64,000 bases of DNA from Dromaius novaehollandiae (taxonomy: Eukaryota; Chordata; Aves; Casuariiformes; Dromaiidae). Shown in pieces: positions 10,280 to 23,440 of the stretch (positions within the stretch are counted from its first letter, which is position 1; each line of letters starts with the position of its first letter). The notes beneath the pieces are model-generated. The model saw nothing but the letters and a program-made list of their open reading frames with translations, had not been told where the DNA came from and searched no databases. The translations under genes were made by a program, and so were the position numbers. The stretch covers positions 20,255,001 through 20,319,000 of the forward strand of contig NC_088102.1 of the NCBI RefSeq assembly GCF_036370855.1, in the 5' to 3' direction.

Positions 10280-13200
10280 GTAAGATTGACAGAAAGTTCC
10301 TTATTCTTAGATGGCAGTCTTTTTGTTGTGTATATTTCAGTTAATTGAAATGATTAGATTCTGTCATGCAACAAAAGATAAAAGCTTCAGTACATTACTG
10401 TGTCAGTGTCCCTATATGGTTTACATAAAATCCAAGCAAAGGAATATGCTCAGCACCTTGAATATATATTGCAAAATCCAATAAATATTACCAAATATGG
10501 AAAATAATTTTTAACCTGCACTGTTTCTCGAGAAGCCTAAAATTATTTACTTTCACATTTTCCTGATGTACTCAGGAAATCAGCATTTAAGAGCTCTCTC
10601 TTGAAAAATTCAGAATTAGAACTGTAGTGTGTATTGTAATAGACACTAGTGGTGGGATTTCCTATAAGCTAACCTTGGCTCAGGATTGAAAAGGTAAAAT
10701 TTGGAAGAGTAATTTGTAGATTGTAAAAAATTTGCTCTTACTCTGCAGTTGCAAGTGGACACTCTTTCAAAAGTATTTTGGAAAACATTGTCTCGAAAGG
10801 TGTTAAACTTTCTTTTGGTGATGTGAATGAGTTGTCTGGAAGCAACTTGGTCATTGAAAGAATTCTCTTGCTATTGCAGGCATGACATCAGATAGCTTGT
10901 TGAGCACCATCGTTAAAAGATGTTAGTTTTCATGCAATTTTCAAGCATACAATTGTGTGAAGGATGTTAACCTCTGTTTGAACTGATATAAACAATCTAT
11001 GTGTTAAGCTCCAAGGCTGGGAAATTGTTTGTTTACTGAGGGCTGAATAATTTTCTAATTTTATAGGCTATGTATTAATAAGCAAAGCACCTTCATGTTA
11101 CTCAGTAATAACAACAAAAGAGTCATGTGGCATCATATAATATGAAATTGAGATTACAGGCAGTATCTGGTCTGAACTTTATTAATATACTACAGATCAG
11201 GTGAAGATGACCTGTAATAATGTGGTGTTGGTTGTGTGTGCTATGTGGCGCTTTGGGGAGGTTTTTTTTCTTGTGTATGTCCCAGTACAGTGCATATGTA
11301 AGCATTACAGCAGAACAGGGATAGGTATGTGCATCTTCTAGGCCACTCACGTGGGATAACAAAATCATAGTGTAGACTGACTAATGTCTTAGATGATCCT
11401 CTTGTCTTTTTGCATTAAAGATATAATACATTTTGAGAAAAGTAATTATTTTAAAAAGGTTGTTTTAGGACTTTTGAAAGCAAGGGAGCTTGTTGCAGCA
11501 AAGTCTATAAAGTGATACTTAATAATCATGTTATCAGACTGAAGTGAGGCGTAAGGATTTTGATAAACATAAACACAGTTTACAGTGCACCCTATATTAC
11601 AAAAAGAAGAAAATTCAACAATTCACGTTATTCCAAAAAAGGAGAGAAATGTTGGTGTTCATGCCCTCCACAGGTTTGAAAAATTGTGTGATACATTTTT
11701 CTTACGATCTCCAAGTGATTTTAATATCACTTTGGGGTACACTGTTCAGAAATGAAAATGTAAGCAGAATAGCTGGAGGGACTACTCTTTTTAAGTATTT
11801 TATTTTAAGAACTTTTAGGAAGGGCCTAATGTTCAGTTTTTCTGTTGTGACATTAGATAATGCTTTTTAGGTCAAGAAAGCATATGCAATTGCAGTTCAT
11901 GTTGTTTTATTTTGTGTTTTTAATACATTGTTTTATTATTTTTCTTATTTTAAGAATTATCAAATATATTTAGCATTACCTTCATATTGTAAAAGAGTTC
12001 TCAAAACCTATGTCTGCATTAGCAATTAATACAACATGTAGCGGTCAAATCTATAGAGCAGAAAGTTTATGCTGAGGACCCAATGTCTACTCAACATTCA
12101 CTGAGGGGATTACTTGGACTAATTCGAATCTGGTCAATAGACTGAATGCCCACTAGGAGTTGGAGTGCTTTGGGTGCGTGCCTGGAGCACATCTTTCGGT
12201 TTAATTTCCTCCGAAAGGAATGCAGTTTGCATACTCGGAGATCACTCTGTGATATGAGCCATGTACAATCAGTGGGGAAGACTGGGAAACTCAATTCAAA
12301 AAGGCACTCCAAATCTTAGGTAAAAAATAGGGGCACGTTATTGAGACAAGAAAAAGCTTAATAGCTATATTTCAGAGCTTTATGAAATTGTCATATGAAT
12401 AACTTCCTCTGTTTGTTTATAAAATTATCAGTTTAATGGAGATGCTATCTCCAAACCACTTCATGTACTGGTGGGCTCCTTTAATTTTTTATAGCTTTGT
12501 ATTGGACTGTTGGATATAGTATTTTATTATTCTTTAAAAAATGTAAAAAGTTACAGAAGACGTTAAACCTTTGGTTAGCTCTACATGGGTTTAAGGGAAA
12601 GGCAAGAGAAGGAAAGGGAAAAAAAAGTTAAAAGCACGTACTTAATTCCAACTTCTCTGTTTACCATACAGAGTAAGGAATTATCTTCTGCTATCAAGCA
12701 TAATCCTCAACATATTCTTTGACATAAAAATGAAAACAAAGGTATTCATGCTATGCAAAACTCAAGGAGGGGAGAACATCGGTAATTGATATGCATTAAG
12801 AATGAAGGACCCTGCTGAAATCGTTTAACTTTCAGTAGATTCACCTCAAATATTTAAAACGTACATAATCATAATTTGAGATACTAATACATGCCAAAGT
12901 CTAAAATACTTTTGAATGAATCACTTTTCAAAGTCATCTCTTCCATCTGACCACATGAGTTACCTATTTTCATTTGCTTATAATTTGTATGAAAGTAAGG
13001 TCCTACTCTAAATTTAATATTCAGGATAAAATATTCAAATCCATTTGCAATCCTTGAGCTCTGAATATATCACATAATACATATACAAGCAAAATCCAAG
13101 AGTCCTATGCCAAGGTTAGAATAGTACAGGTTTTGGATATGTAATTACTTCATTTGTAGGTGTGCAAAATGCTCTTAATGAGGCATCCATACACTTTGCA

Positions 13201-16200
13201 TCAATTTTACCAAACTTGAGACTTTAAAATGAAATTCTTTTATTTACCATTCATATATTTTATTAATGCTAAAATAGACTTAAAATATTTAATGTAATAT
13301 AGCAAGAAGCCGGATAAAGAGTAAGGGTTATTTTTCTAACCTACCTGTACAACAACTGTTATGCAAAAAATCTTGTTATGACTACAGAGAAGACACACTG
13401 ACATGTAAACTCAGGAATTTATTGTTAGTATAACTGAAATATCAACAGGCTAATCAAAGAATTATTATTATTCCAAATCTAATGATTGCAGAAAAAGAAA
13501 GAAAAAGAAAACAATTCACTATTACAGAAAAGGTCTCAGTAATAATACAGTTAAATTTGTTATGCACAAACTTCCTAGTATCTACCCCTTTTTCTGGTGT
13601 TATTCTCAGTCTTCCTTCCCCTGCTTCTGAGGTCCTGAGGTTGATGGCTTCAGTCTCGGGGACAGGGTATGGTGCATTGCCAGTATCCCGAGTCCTTTAC
13701 GAGAAGGAGTATGATGCTCATATTGACAATTTCGCCTTTCTCACGGTAGGATCCACGCATATCCAAGTTTACTATGTATGGCACATATGTAATATGTTAG
13801 ATACTTTGTTCTCCTTGTTGTTCCTAAAACAAGCTTTGTCCAGTTCCCAGAGCTGCAATTCTTTAACTGACCATTGGTGAGTTGCTTATGGCCTTGGTCT
13901 GCCGGTGTTAGCCTGTGCCTGCATCTTACCATCCCATGCCTATGCTTCTCTACCCTATATGCTCTTTCTCCCTCCATCTCCAGGCCCCTGCTGTCATACT
14001 AGGCCTGTGTTTCTCTACACTAAGTCATTATCTTAGAGTCATAAATATTTCATTTTACATAGAACAAATTCTTATTACTTCTGTCTATATAAAACTGTTT
14101 ATGTTGTGTAAAAATGAGCAAAACAAATTAAGCATAGCCACCTGGTCTTTAGAAGAACTGCTGCTACAGCTAAACCAATTAAAAAGCTCCAGGCAGGTGA
14201 AGCTAGCTCAGACAAGCCAAGTCTGACAAACCTCAGGCCTTGCAAACTTAGTACAAAGCTTGTGGCCTGTTACAAGCAATGGCTGTATTGTGTTTACTGG
14301 AATAGAGGGCTACAAAACATGCAGTTACTATCTCTGCTTCACTTTAATACTGAATATTCTTTTACAAATGTTTAAAGATGTATTGAATTAATTTGAATTA
14401 ATAATAGGGACTTTGGTATGGGGTGGTGTTAAATGCTCTGTTTTATGAAAGAAAAAAGATACCTGGTTTAGCAGTGTTTCTGAGTATAGTAAGTGGGTAG
14501 TTTTTTTCTTTATTTTATGCCATGAAAATAGGACCAATGCAAATATATTTTCATCTCATACTGTTGAAATAATATTTAATGTAGGTGCGTGCTCCTGATG
14601 GATTGTTTTTCTTACAGACATCACTAATATCCTGTGTTGTTAGTTGCTAAGTTTTCCAAAATGCAAGTGTTTTCAATTTAGATTTGCTTGTATTAACTGA
14701 CCATAATCTTGGCTGATTTTATATTTACAGTATTGTAACTTTTTAGTGTTTCTGAGCCAATATTGCAGTTATATTGAATAAAATGCTCAAATGCTTATCA
14801 TGTGTCTGGTGTGCATCTGATTGAAATGCCACGGTACCATAAAAACCCGACTCATGCCTGACACTGGAACTGCAGGAGTACTTAGTATGGTAAATGGTTT
14901 GATGATGTGTTCTTTCTTGGTGTGGCTTTTTAAAATAGGTAATATACAAGAGAATTTCTTTATAATAAGGCTGTTGTTCTGCATTTGGGAACATAGATAT
15001 GAAATGTGACATATCCTTTGCAATAATGATTTGTAATTTCTTGTTCTCTGTAAATGAATATGTTTTTTAAAGTGGGATTCAAATTCTTGAAGAAAAAATA
15101 TCAAGTAATATTTTCTTCCATTGTGAGTATGAATGTGTCATCTAAATGGAATTACACAATATTATTAACTACTGCTGCTAAGAAAATACTTGTCTTAGCT
15201 GTATCATTTGTATCGAAAAGGTAGGTATTTGTATGTTAAATTGTTAGACTAGAATAATGGAAACGGTAACAAAAAATAAGCTGAAAACCAATCACATGTG
15301 AATGAACTAATGAATGATGAAAAATGTCTTAAAAAACAAAAGTGGACAGATAAGTCTCATACAGTTTTTAAAGCTAGCAAGCCTACATCAGATCTTAAGG
15401 AAGAAAAGGAGGCATTCATAATCTGCATTGCATGCTGCTATATTCTTAGATTGATAGGATCACACACTAGAGGTATTTTAGTACTTTTGTATATATTAGT
15501 TCTTTCTATACTAAAAATGACCTAATTGTCTCATATTTTTTCATATAATTATCTAGTAACAAGAAAATAACCTGGTTTGGAGAGCCACCCCACAGAAGAA
15601 ATCTTATGCTCTTTTATGCAAGTTTGATTTATAGACATGTACTGCAGAGCACAGTGAATATGAAACATTCATCTTCCTATGGCTAGTTGCCATGGAAACA
15701 TAGTACACAGTACAATGTCATTCCAGCTCTGGTGATGCCTGCAGTAGTTTATTCCTTTGTTGTTCTTGTTTCTTAAGCAACTGTCTTGCAGCCTTTCATA
15801 TTATCACACTTAATCACCTACACAAGTCTGTTTTCTTATCTCTTGAGAACCATTTCCAACAGAAAAGATCCATTTTTGTCTGTGCGTGCATATGTGTGTA
15901 GGTACATTTCTTTTTTCCGAGTCATTGGCTAAAAGCTGGTCCCATGCCCACAGATAATATACTGTTGCCCTAACACTGGTAAAAGAAGTTTTTGTTTTAG
16001 AAAGAAGGTAAAAGAAGTCTGGTAAACCAGACTCAATATCAGAATCCCCCAGGAATCCAGAGAAAGTCAATGTCATCTAAAAATGTGTAGCTGACCTGGC
16101 CCAGCATCTTTATTTACTATCTTCTGTCATGGACTGGACTTAGACTGTTTTTCCATAACCAATATCTCACTCCAGGAAGACAGGAAGAAAAATCATCCAA

Positions 16201-19200
16201 TAGATTCTCCTACCTGTCCTTAGATGGTATTCATGAGATGAAGAATCCAGCAGCTGTCATAGTACCCATTCTGTTTCATCCTTATGAGATAAGAAATGAG
16301 AGGAGCTGAAAAAAAAGGCCCTCATACTTAATCTAAAAGAATACTAATGATATTCAAGGTGATGAGAGGAGCAAAACAGTTCCTCCTTAGGTGAAACAGG
16401 TCTAGAGATTATAGTGTTTGTCTAGGAACCCAAGGCTCTGTGTGATACAGACTTTAGAACAGGTCAGTAGGCCTGATCTTGCATCTGTCACTCATAAGAG
16501 CATAGTCTAAAGGATAAAGCCTCATATTTATAATACCTGCACGGTAGTAGTGTGTGTTTGTGCATAGCAATGCCACTTCGTAACTAACTAATAATAAAGA
16601 AAAGGGAAATTCTTTTTGTTAAGAATTTTTCCTGGACTTTAACGTTTGATCTGTGCGACTCCTCCATAGACTTCCCTCTAAATAATAGGATGTGGAAATG
16701 TCTCCCAATTTTATAACTGATTGTATTTCTATGTCAGATTAGATCTCTGTGGAATACTATCATAAGCTAATTGTGGTGTTAATAAGTTTTTTTTAATAGT
16801 TGTTTTTTACAGTGTGTGGTTTTGTAATGAATTAGAGGGATCTGCCTAAGCCTAAACTGGATAGTTAAAACACTAGAGAATGGGCTAGTTAAAATACTAG
16901 AGCATGGCACTCATACTCCATTTGCATTACAAAGAAATTAAATAATTTTTATACTAAGAAGTTTTACCCGAACACAGGTTCGTGCTTTTCGAGGCGGTAC
17001 CTATTTGATGCTTCACTACACAGGGAACTGATCCACAGTTAGTAGTTAAGACTGTGTCTCAAGCTCAGGTAAGTGAGGTGATGTTCTGGAAGAAAACATG
17101 CATGGCTGAAAACCTTTAGTAGAAAATCCTGAATTAGCACCTAAAGATAGATATATCTTATGGGCAATTATTGATAATGTATTTGGTTTGGTTTTCCTTT
17201 CTATAACTTTGTTTCCAAACTTGTAAACTAATTATTTAGCATATTTTACTACTATAAATTCAAACTGTTCATTAGCGCTAACACTGGTCTAATAAAAAAC
17301 GTCTCCAGATAAATCTACCAGGAACTGGGCATACAGTTCCTTCTGGAGCAATAAATCAATGCACTTTTCAGTGCGTGGAGCTTTCATTATAAATAACTCT
17401 GACACCAGACCATCTTAACAAAAATTTGAAACCGAATTTTTAGCAGACATAAACTACATCTATTTTCCCAATCTTCCAGAAAAGTCACTTTTGTGTGTAT
17501 TGGTTTAACTGAAGATAAAAGAACGGCTAGTATACTTGGATTAAGCGCACACATGAATTTCTGCAGGTTTGAGACTTAGCATGTGAATGTTGTATGAAGT
17601 CCCACATGTTTACACATTCATTCCTTCTAAATAATCCGGCACATTTTTTTCTAATTTGGGAAAATATGACTGCATAAAACAAATCTTGAAATAATTTTTT
17701 AAAAGCTAGACCTCTGGCTTAAAGATGGTATTTAAGTGGTTTTTTTTTTCTATTTTTGAGACTCTGGCAAAAGAAACATTAGGAATTATGTTAGCAAATT
17801 TTAATAAATCACTGCCTCATGCCTCTTACTTATGACTCCTGCCATTCATGCTGGCCTTCTTTCATTGGTCCTTGAAGTGCAAAGTAAATTGCTTTAGCAT
17901 AAACCATTCTCAGTGGTAGTTTATGTGAATCCACTTCATTTTGCATTACCATGGAGTAGGAGCATGCACATGGTCACTTACCATATTACAGCTATGGTGC
18001 TATAACTTATTAAAATGTTCTAATGCCACTATAAGTGCTTAGCATGTTATGTCCTCAGGGCTGTCTTTAAAAGACAGTTTCTTTCAGATAGGATAAAACT
18101 GTAAGATATAATTAAAAGGATGAGAAGGTAGCACTATAAAATAGACCAAATTCACAACATCAAAGATTGAATTTTTCTTGTTTTTGGTATGAATAACATC
18201 TGGGATAGTAGCAGTGCAGATATCTTTTGTCTCACCTGCCAAAATGCCACAGCTATGAAGCAGTTGCTTTTAGCAGTGTAAAAGTTGCTTATATTTATTC
18301 AGTCTAGTGATCTCTTTAGAGGGGCTACCTACACAGAGGCTGATTATTTTTTAACAGTGTTGGACGATAGAAACCGGGAAGAAGATAGACCCTACCAAAC
18401 TGATTTCAAATCTACTATTAAACAGCCATTAGAAGGGAACAATTCCTGTTCATCATCTTCCAGAGCTGAACCTCTACCCTAAAGCGGAAAATGTTCCTTC
18501 ATCTCCTTTAGAGCATGCTTTTTATTAAAACTAGTATTTTCCTCCAGTATTAAGAAAAAAGATGATTTTAAGCAAAATAAACTGTACCTTTTATTTGAAG
18601 TGTAATCTGTGATGTATGCTGCTAGCCTCAAATGCAGGTATGTTTGGAATTTTTTTTACTTTAATCAATAGAGAATAATATCAATAGCAACAACTCTTTG
18701 CAGTAGCAAAGACCTGTTTGCAAAGTCTAGGGTCCCTTTATGCTAGATGAAAACTGTGACAAAAATCAAAATGAGCCAGTCTGTAACATATTAGAACAGC
18801 CTTCCTGTCAAATTATTGGCCAGTTGTGTTTTAAGATTTTAGATACTGTTCTTTTTTCTTGTTCTTTTTCTTTGCTGCATTTTGAGAATGCTAATCAGCA
18901 TCAAAACTGCAGCACAATAGAAAAGAGGATGTTGTAATAATACATGTTAACAAATTAATAGCTAGTTTAAAGAGATACCTGATGACAGCACTTGTTTTTA
19001 ACACAACAGACTAAGTCATTACTTGGTTTAATAAATACTCTCAAGTTAACTGGCAGCATGTTTTGTTTGTGAGTTAGCTACACAGTGACCCTTTGCTTCC
19101 TCTTTATTTTTTTTGTTTTAATTAAGAATAAAAGATTATTAGTAGCATTTAAATGATATGTGTATTTCTAGCAATCCCTATATTCACCAATTTGGCAATG

Positions 19201-19954
19201 TTTATAGAAGTATTCATGTTTCAGTTTTAGCAATATTTCTGTGGATTTTTTAACTAACTTCTTATGAAAATAAGGCATATGAGATAATGTGTGTCCTCTC
19301 ACTGATAGCTTTGGAACATACAGACACATATCAGTGAAATATCACAAAGAACTGAGGTCTTATAAATAATTGGACTTTTGCAAAATTCATAAAAATAGGG
19401 GAACCAAGCAGAAGAGAGCAATGCTGTAAGTGTCCCAACAGAGGAAAGGGCTGTTATGTGAGTTAATGAATCTTAACAGACACCAGAGAGTCTGCATGGA
19501 AGAAAGACCTTATAAGGGCCCAACTGCAGAAAAGCTTCGAAGATTTCACCTTAGACTCTAAAGTCAGTCAATCATAAGACACGAATCTGTAGGCAATCAG
19601 GTGTCATTAATTCCACTATTCACAGAACTATTTGTTTAATCAGGTTTATAACTACTGTATTCTTGTGTTATAATATTTCCCTCAGAAGTTTGAAAGGCAT
19701 AATGCCATAAGTCCTGAAGGATTTAATAATCGAAGATGATTTCTAAACTTTTAAAATGTATCTACTGAATTTTTCGCCAAAATCTTTCATATATTGTACA
19801 CATTTTCTTAAAATACATTTGATAAGGGGAGAAGATCACCTTTTAATTGTAGAATCATAGAAGCATAGATTAAGATTACAGATACCCTTGACCATGTGCT
19901 TTGTCTTCTGTTTTGGTAATGATAAACACAATCCTACTATCATAAAAAAGGCCA
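10280..19954. other. Intron 5 segment with no gene
   Basis: This is AT-rich DNA with scattered short open frames (for example 11544-11870 + and 13482-13880 +) that show no domain and no splice context. A block near 12090-12310 keeps several CpGs and a small inverted repeat (CTTTCGG ... CCGAAAG, about 12193-12217), but no function is evident. No mobile element was recognised with confidence. Confidence 0.6.
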
Positions 19955-20256
19955 CAGCATAGCACAGAGGTGTATGGTGACAAAAGGCAATGGGTATAAG
20001 TTGCTTCAGGGGAAAATCTGTCTGAATATAGGAAAAAAGTTCTTCACCACTGAGAATAATTAAATGTTGAAATAGGTTACCTGGAGAAGTGGTTGAACTT
20101 CCCTTGCTGGAAAGATTCAAGACTCAATCCAACAGGGCCCTGGATAGCCTAATCTTATGCCCTGCTTTCAACATAAGTTTGGACCAGATGATCTCCAGAG
20201 GTCCCTTTCAACCCAGATTTGTGTATCATTGTGTGCTTCTGTGATTTTTGTGATAG
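19955..20256 (+). mobile_element. CR1 LINE 3' end, avian type, degraded
   Basis: The order of blocks is that of the bird CR1 3' region: a part like ACAAAAGGCAATGGG (19980-19994), a segment reading GAAAAAAGTTCTTCACCAC (20033-20051), then GGTTACCTGGAGAAGTGG, CTGGAAAGATTCAAGACTC, and the hallmark GGACCAGATGATCTCCAGAG (20182-20201) followed by GTCCCTTTCAACC. The tail at 20230-20256 is a decayed version of the short TTCTGTGAT-like repeats that end CR1 copies. It is truncated at its 5' end, as is usual, and lies in the same orientation as EFCAB11. Confidence 0.9.
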
Positions 20257-22559
20257 CACAAGAACCTCAGAAGTCACATGATATTCAGTAGTACTTGAGA
20301 GACTTAGTTAAGGATTAGGGTTGTGTAGGACTAGCCAGTATATCCGAATGGTAAACTTGGCAGCAAATTCTATTCTTCCTTCTATTGGTCTTTATCTGCT
20401 GGTTTATTCCATATATGTATATGGTATATGCACTGTAATGCCAAATGCAATGTTAATTCCTTACATAAGTTAGTGAATATAAATACACAGCAGCATTGTC
20501 TTCTGCTTATGTCTAAATATATATAATATGCTATCACTAAAATTTTGGAGCATGAGTGTTATTCCAGTATAAGGAGCTAATAAATTGTTCCTTAGATTAA
20601 TTGTATATTGAAAAGTAATAACTCTGTAATCTTTTAAACAGTTCAGTGTAATTTAAAGGACTTTTGAAGTTTTATTTGAAAGAATGATATCAACTATTTA
20701 CTCTTTCTCTTGGCATATTATGTTGGAAGGTTAATAAATTCTTCAAGCTAACTTTTTAATGCTGACAAACTGCTTCATAAACACTTAAAATGGACTCTAA
20801 TATGGAGTCATCTAGTGAAAAAGGTCAGTAAGGAGTCACTGATTCACTTAATTAACAAGACTATAATTAAGTAATTTGTTCTGCCCTCAGCTACGTGGTG
20901 TTCTTTTTCCTGAGGATTGATTTTAGAAAATGTGTATTATATTTATTTTCATGTATGTGCATAGCACAGCAATTCTGTTGTGCAGACCCATTCCTCTTTT
21001 TCTCACACTTTAAATCCTGACCGTTCAGGACTGGAAGCTTCTCCTAGTCAGCTCCTTCAGGTAGTGAACTTCCCTGTGCATGTGCTGATGTCCTTCGTTT
21101 AGAAGAAAGTAAACAATAATCATACCTCATATGTAGGCAAGAAGATAGCTGAAGAGGATATGAACTTTAGAGACTGTATGTTCTGAAGTCAAGTGATTAA
21201 TATTGTTGGTATTCAGTGATCATGAATTTCCCCCTGAGCAGTAGCAGTATTTAGACTTTAATGGGCTTGGAAAATATTGTACTTGGATGTTAGCTGTGCT
21301 CCAGACCAGTGGGTTGTAAAAGCTTGGATCTTTTCATCTTTTATATCGTTTTATACCTTCAATATTAGGGGTGGAAAACCTAAGTAGTTGCATAGAAGTT
21401 GGGAAAAAATTCTTCCTGTTCTTCAGTTGTTATAGTCCTTGGTGGCAACAAATAATAATCCAAGTCCACAGCTCAATTACTAATGTCAAGAAATCAGGTG
21501 ACAACCCTGTATAACCTTTTAAAAAAGATTTTAATCTGTTTGGTAACAAAATCCTAATTATATTTACAATGTGAATTAGAATGATGTTATCTAGGAGAAA
21601 TTGAAAGTAGGGTCAAGCGTATAGAGGCACATATACACACTTGCTGCTTGTTTAGTGCATATCATTTTATTGTGCTTCAAAATCTACAGGACCTTGCAAA
21701 GTAGTAAGATACCATAGATATAGCCTTCTATTCTGATGCAAACTCTGTGTGTCTTGATAGTAGGAGGGCTTTTAGATGTTAAAGAAACTATTGCCTACTA
21801 CAGTGGCTTTAATGGGGAATCAGTTTTGTATCATGAAGCATTCTTGACAGTCTTTAGGGTTATTCAGGTTAAATTGTTTTAAATATCTGAAATATCAAGA
21901 AAATCCAGTATGGTGGCAGATGTCCATCCACAACCAGGAACAAATGTGATTTACCTTGTTGACTAGGGAGAGATGCGTTCTCTTATCTGACTGACTTGAT
22001 TGCTGAGGTCGGTGCTGCCCACTCCAGGCTTTCAGGTATTTCCTGATGGTCTGGGAACAATTTGCTGGCCAGGTTGTGCAGGGTCCGCTTTGCAGGGAAT
22101 AACAGTGAGTAAAAGTACACATTTATTTTGGTTTGAGATGTAATCCTCAAATAGGTAGAGGGGAGAAGTTGGCAAAAGTCATAGGAAGCAGTGAAGAATA
22201 GTGTGAACAGCGTCCTATTTAAACAGGATGCAGAAAAATAAATTAAAAAAACCACTTACATGTGTGCTTTTTTAACAAGTGCCAGAAGTCTAACATATAA
22301 GATGGGGGAAGTAGGATGCTTTACTGTAAACAAAGATTATTAACTTTTAGTGAAAACTTGGTGAAAGGAGGTAGGTCAGTAAAACACAGACTAAATCATG
22401 CTCGTGCAGGAATGAAACTATATATTAAAGAAAACTTAGAGTCAAATCAGATTAAGAAGTTAATTGTGCCAGCATGATCAAATGCCTAAGCAGGACCTAA
22501 GCAGGAGAAGCAGAATATTATGAGTATATTATTGATTATCCAAATAAGATAGTGACAGA
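20257..22559. other. Intron 5 segment with no gene
   Basis: Mostly AT-rich DNA. A less AT-rich patch at about 21980-22100 (around GGTCGGTGCTGCCCACTCC) could not be assigned. CR1-like sequence may begin before 22560, but I cannot fix its start. Confidence 0.5.
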
Positions 22560-23440
22560 GACTGTTACACAAGGAGAGAGACAGAATAGATTGCAGAAAT
22601 GGTAAGCACAGTAGTAACAGGAGACTTCAGCTAACCCAAGGCTAGGTGAGCTTCTGAGATTAAATTTTTAGATGCTGTTAGTGAATCCTTCAGGGAAGTC
22701 ACAAAAATAGAAGCAACTCTTGACGTCATCCTAAGCAATAGGCAAACCTGGTTCAAAATGTTGTTGCCAAAGGACTCCCCTATGGACCAAAGACCATAAA
22801 GGCATTAGGTTCAGCATCTATGCAGGAATAAAAAAAAGCTATGAAATCCACTACTTTTGTGTTGAATTTGAACAGGAGCTACATAAACACAAGTGAAGAA
22901 GTTTGCTAAGAATAAAATAAGTAAGCAAATAAGTAATCCTTTGCAAGCAGCATGCAGATTATTTAACAACATAGTATTGGAGTTTTGGAGCAAATGCATA
23001 GCACCTATCAAAAAGAACAGAAAAACAAAATAGAAAAAAAACTAACAAAAGAGGGTAAGGAAAGCTGTTAAAAATAAGAAGACATTCTTTAAAAAGTTGA
23101 AGCTTTGTCCAAATGAAGAAAGGAAGGAAGGAAGGACTGTAAATTCTGTTAGGTTAAATGTAAAATCATAAGCAGGCAAAAAAAGTCTGAGGAACAACTT
23201 ATAAAACACATAAAGACATAATAATCTTTTCCATATATATCAGAAGACAGAATCCTGCCAGAGTTTTAGACTATGCAAACACACAGTGAAAGCATACCAG
23301 GATTCATGGAAAAGTTAAGGCAATAACAGAAGAACTGAAAATTTTTTGGTGTTGTGTTCCACATCAGGAACCATGGGGGAGATTCCCATTCCAGAATCCT
23401 TATCATATCATATATATGTGCTGATGTATAGAAGAAAGAT
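22560..23440 (+). mobile_element. CR1-like LINE ORF2 remnant (between endonuclease and reverse transcriptase)
   Basis: This block matches the middle of amniote CR1 ORF2 as I know it from reptile genomes. GTAACAGGAGACTTCAGCTA (22615-22634) matches the 'gggagacttcaactaccc' site near the end of the endonuclease. Later come a run like GACATTCTTTAAAAAG (23080-23095), then CTGAGGAACAACTTATAAAA with CATAAAGACATAATAA, then AGACAGAATCCTGCCAGAG (23245-23263), and ATGGGGGAGATTCCCATTCC (23372-23391). The sequence is full of stops and indels and has no open frame of use. No target-site duplication or 3' end was seen, so it is an internal fragment. Confidence 0.7.
23117..23137 (+). repeat. (GGAA)n simple repeat
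   Basis: Four to five GGAA/GAAGG units occur in a row within the CR1 ORF2 remnant. They are probably a local expansion after insertion. Confidence 0.8.

Noticed and set aside
13482..13880. A 132-codon plus-strand open frame, the longest on this strand.
   Set aside because: The residues look random, no domain is seen, and there are no consistent splice sites or a CpG promoter nearby.
19850..19875. TAGAATCATAGAAGCATAG looks like an antisense CR1 tail, which would make an inverted CR1 pair with the copy at 19955.
   Set aside because: The sequence that should follow an antisense CR1 tail is missing; only about 20 bp agree.
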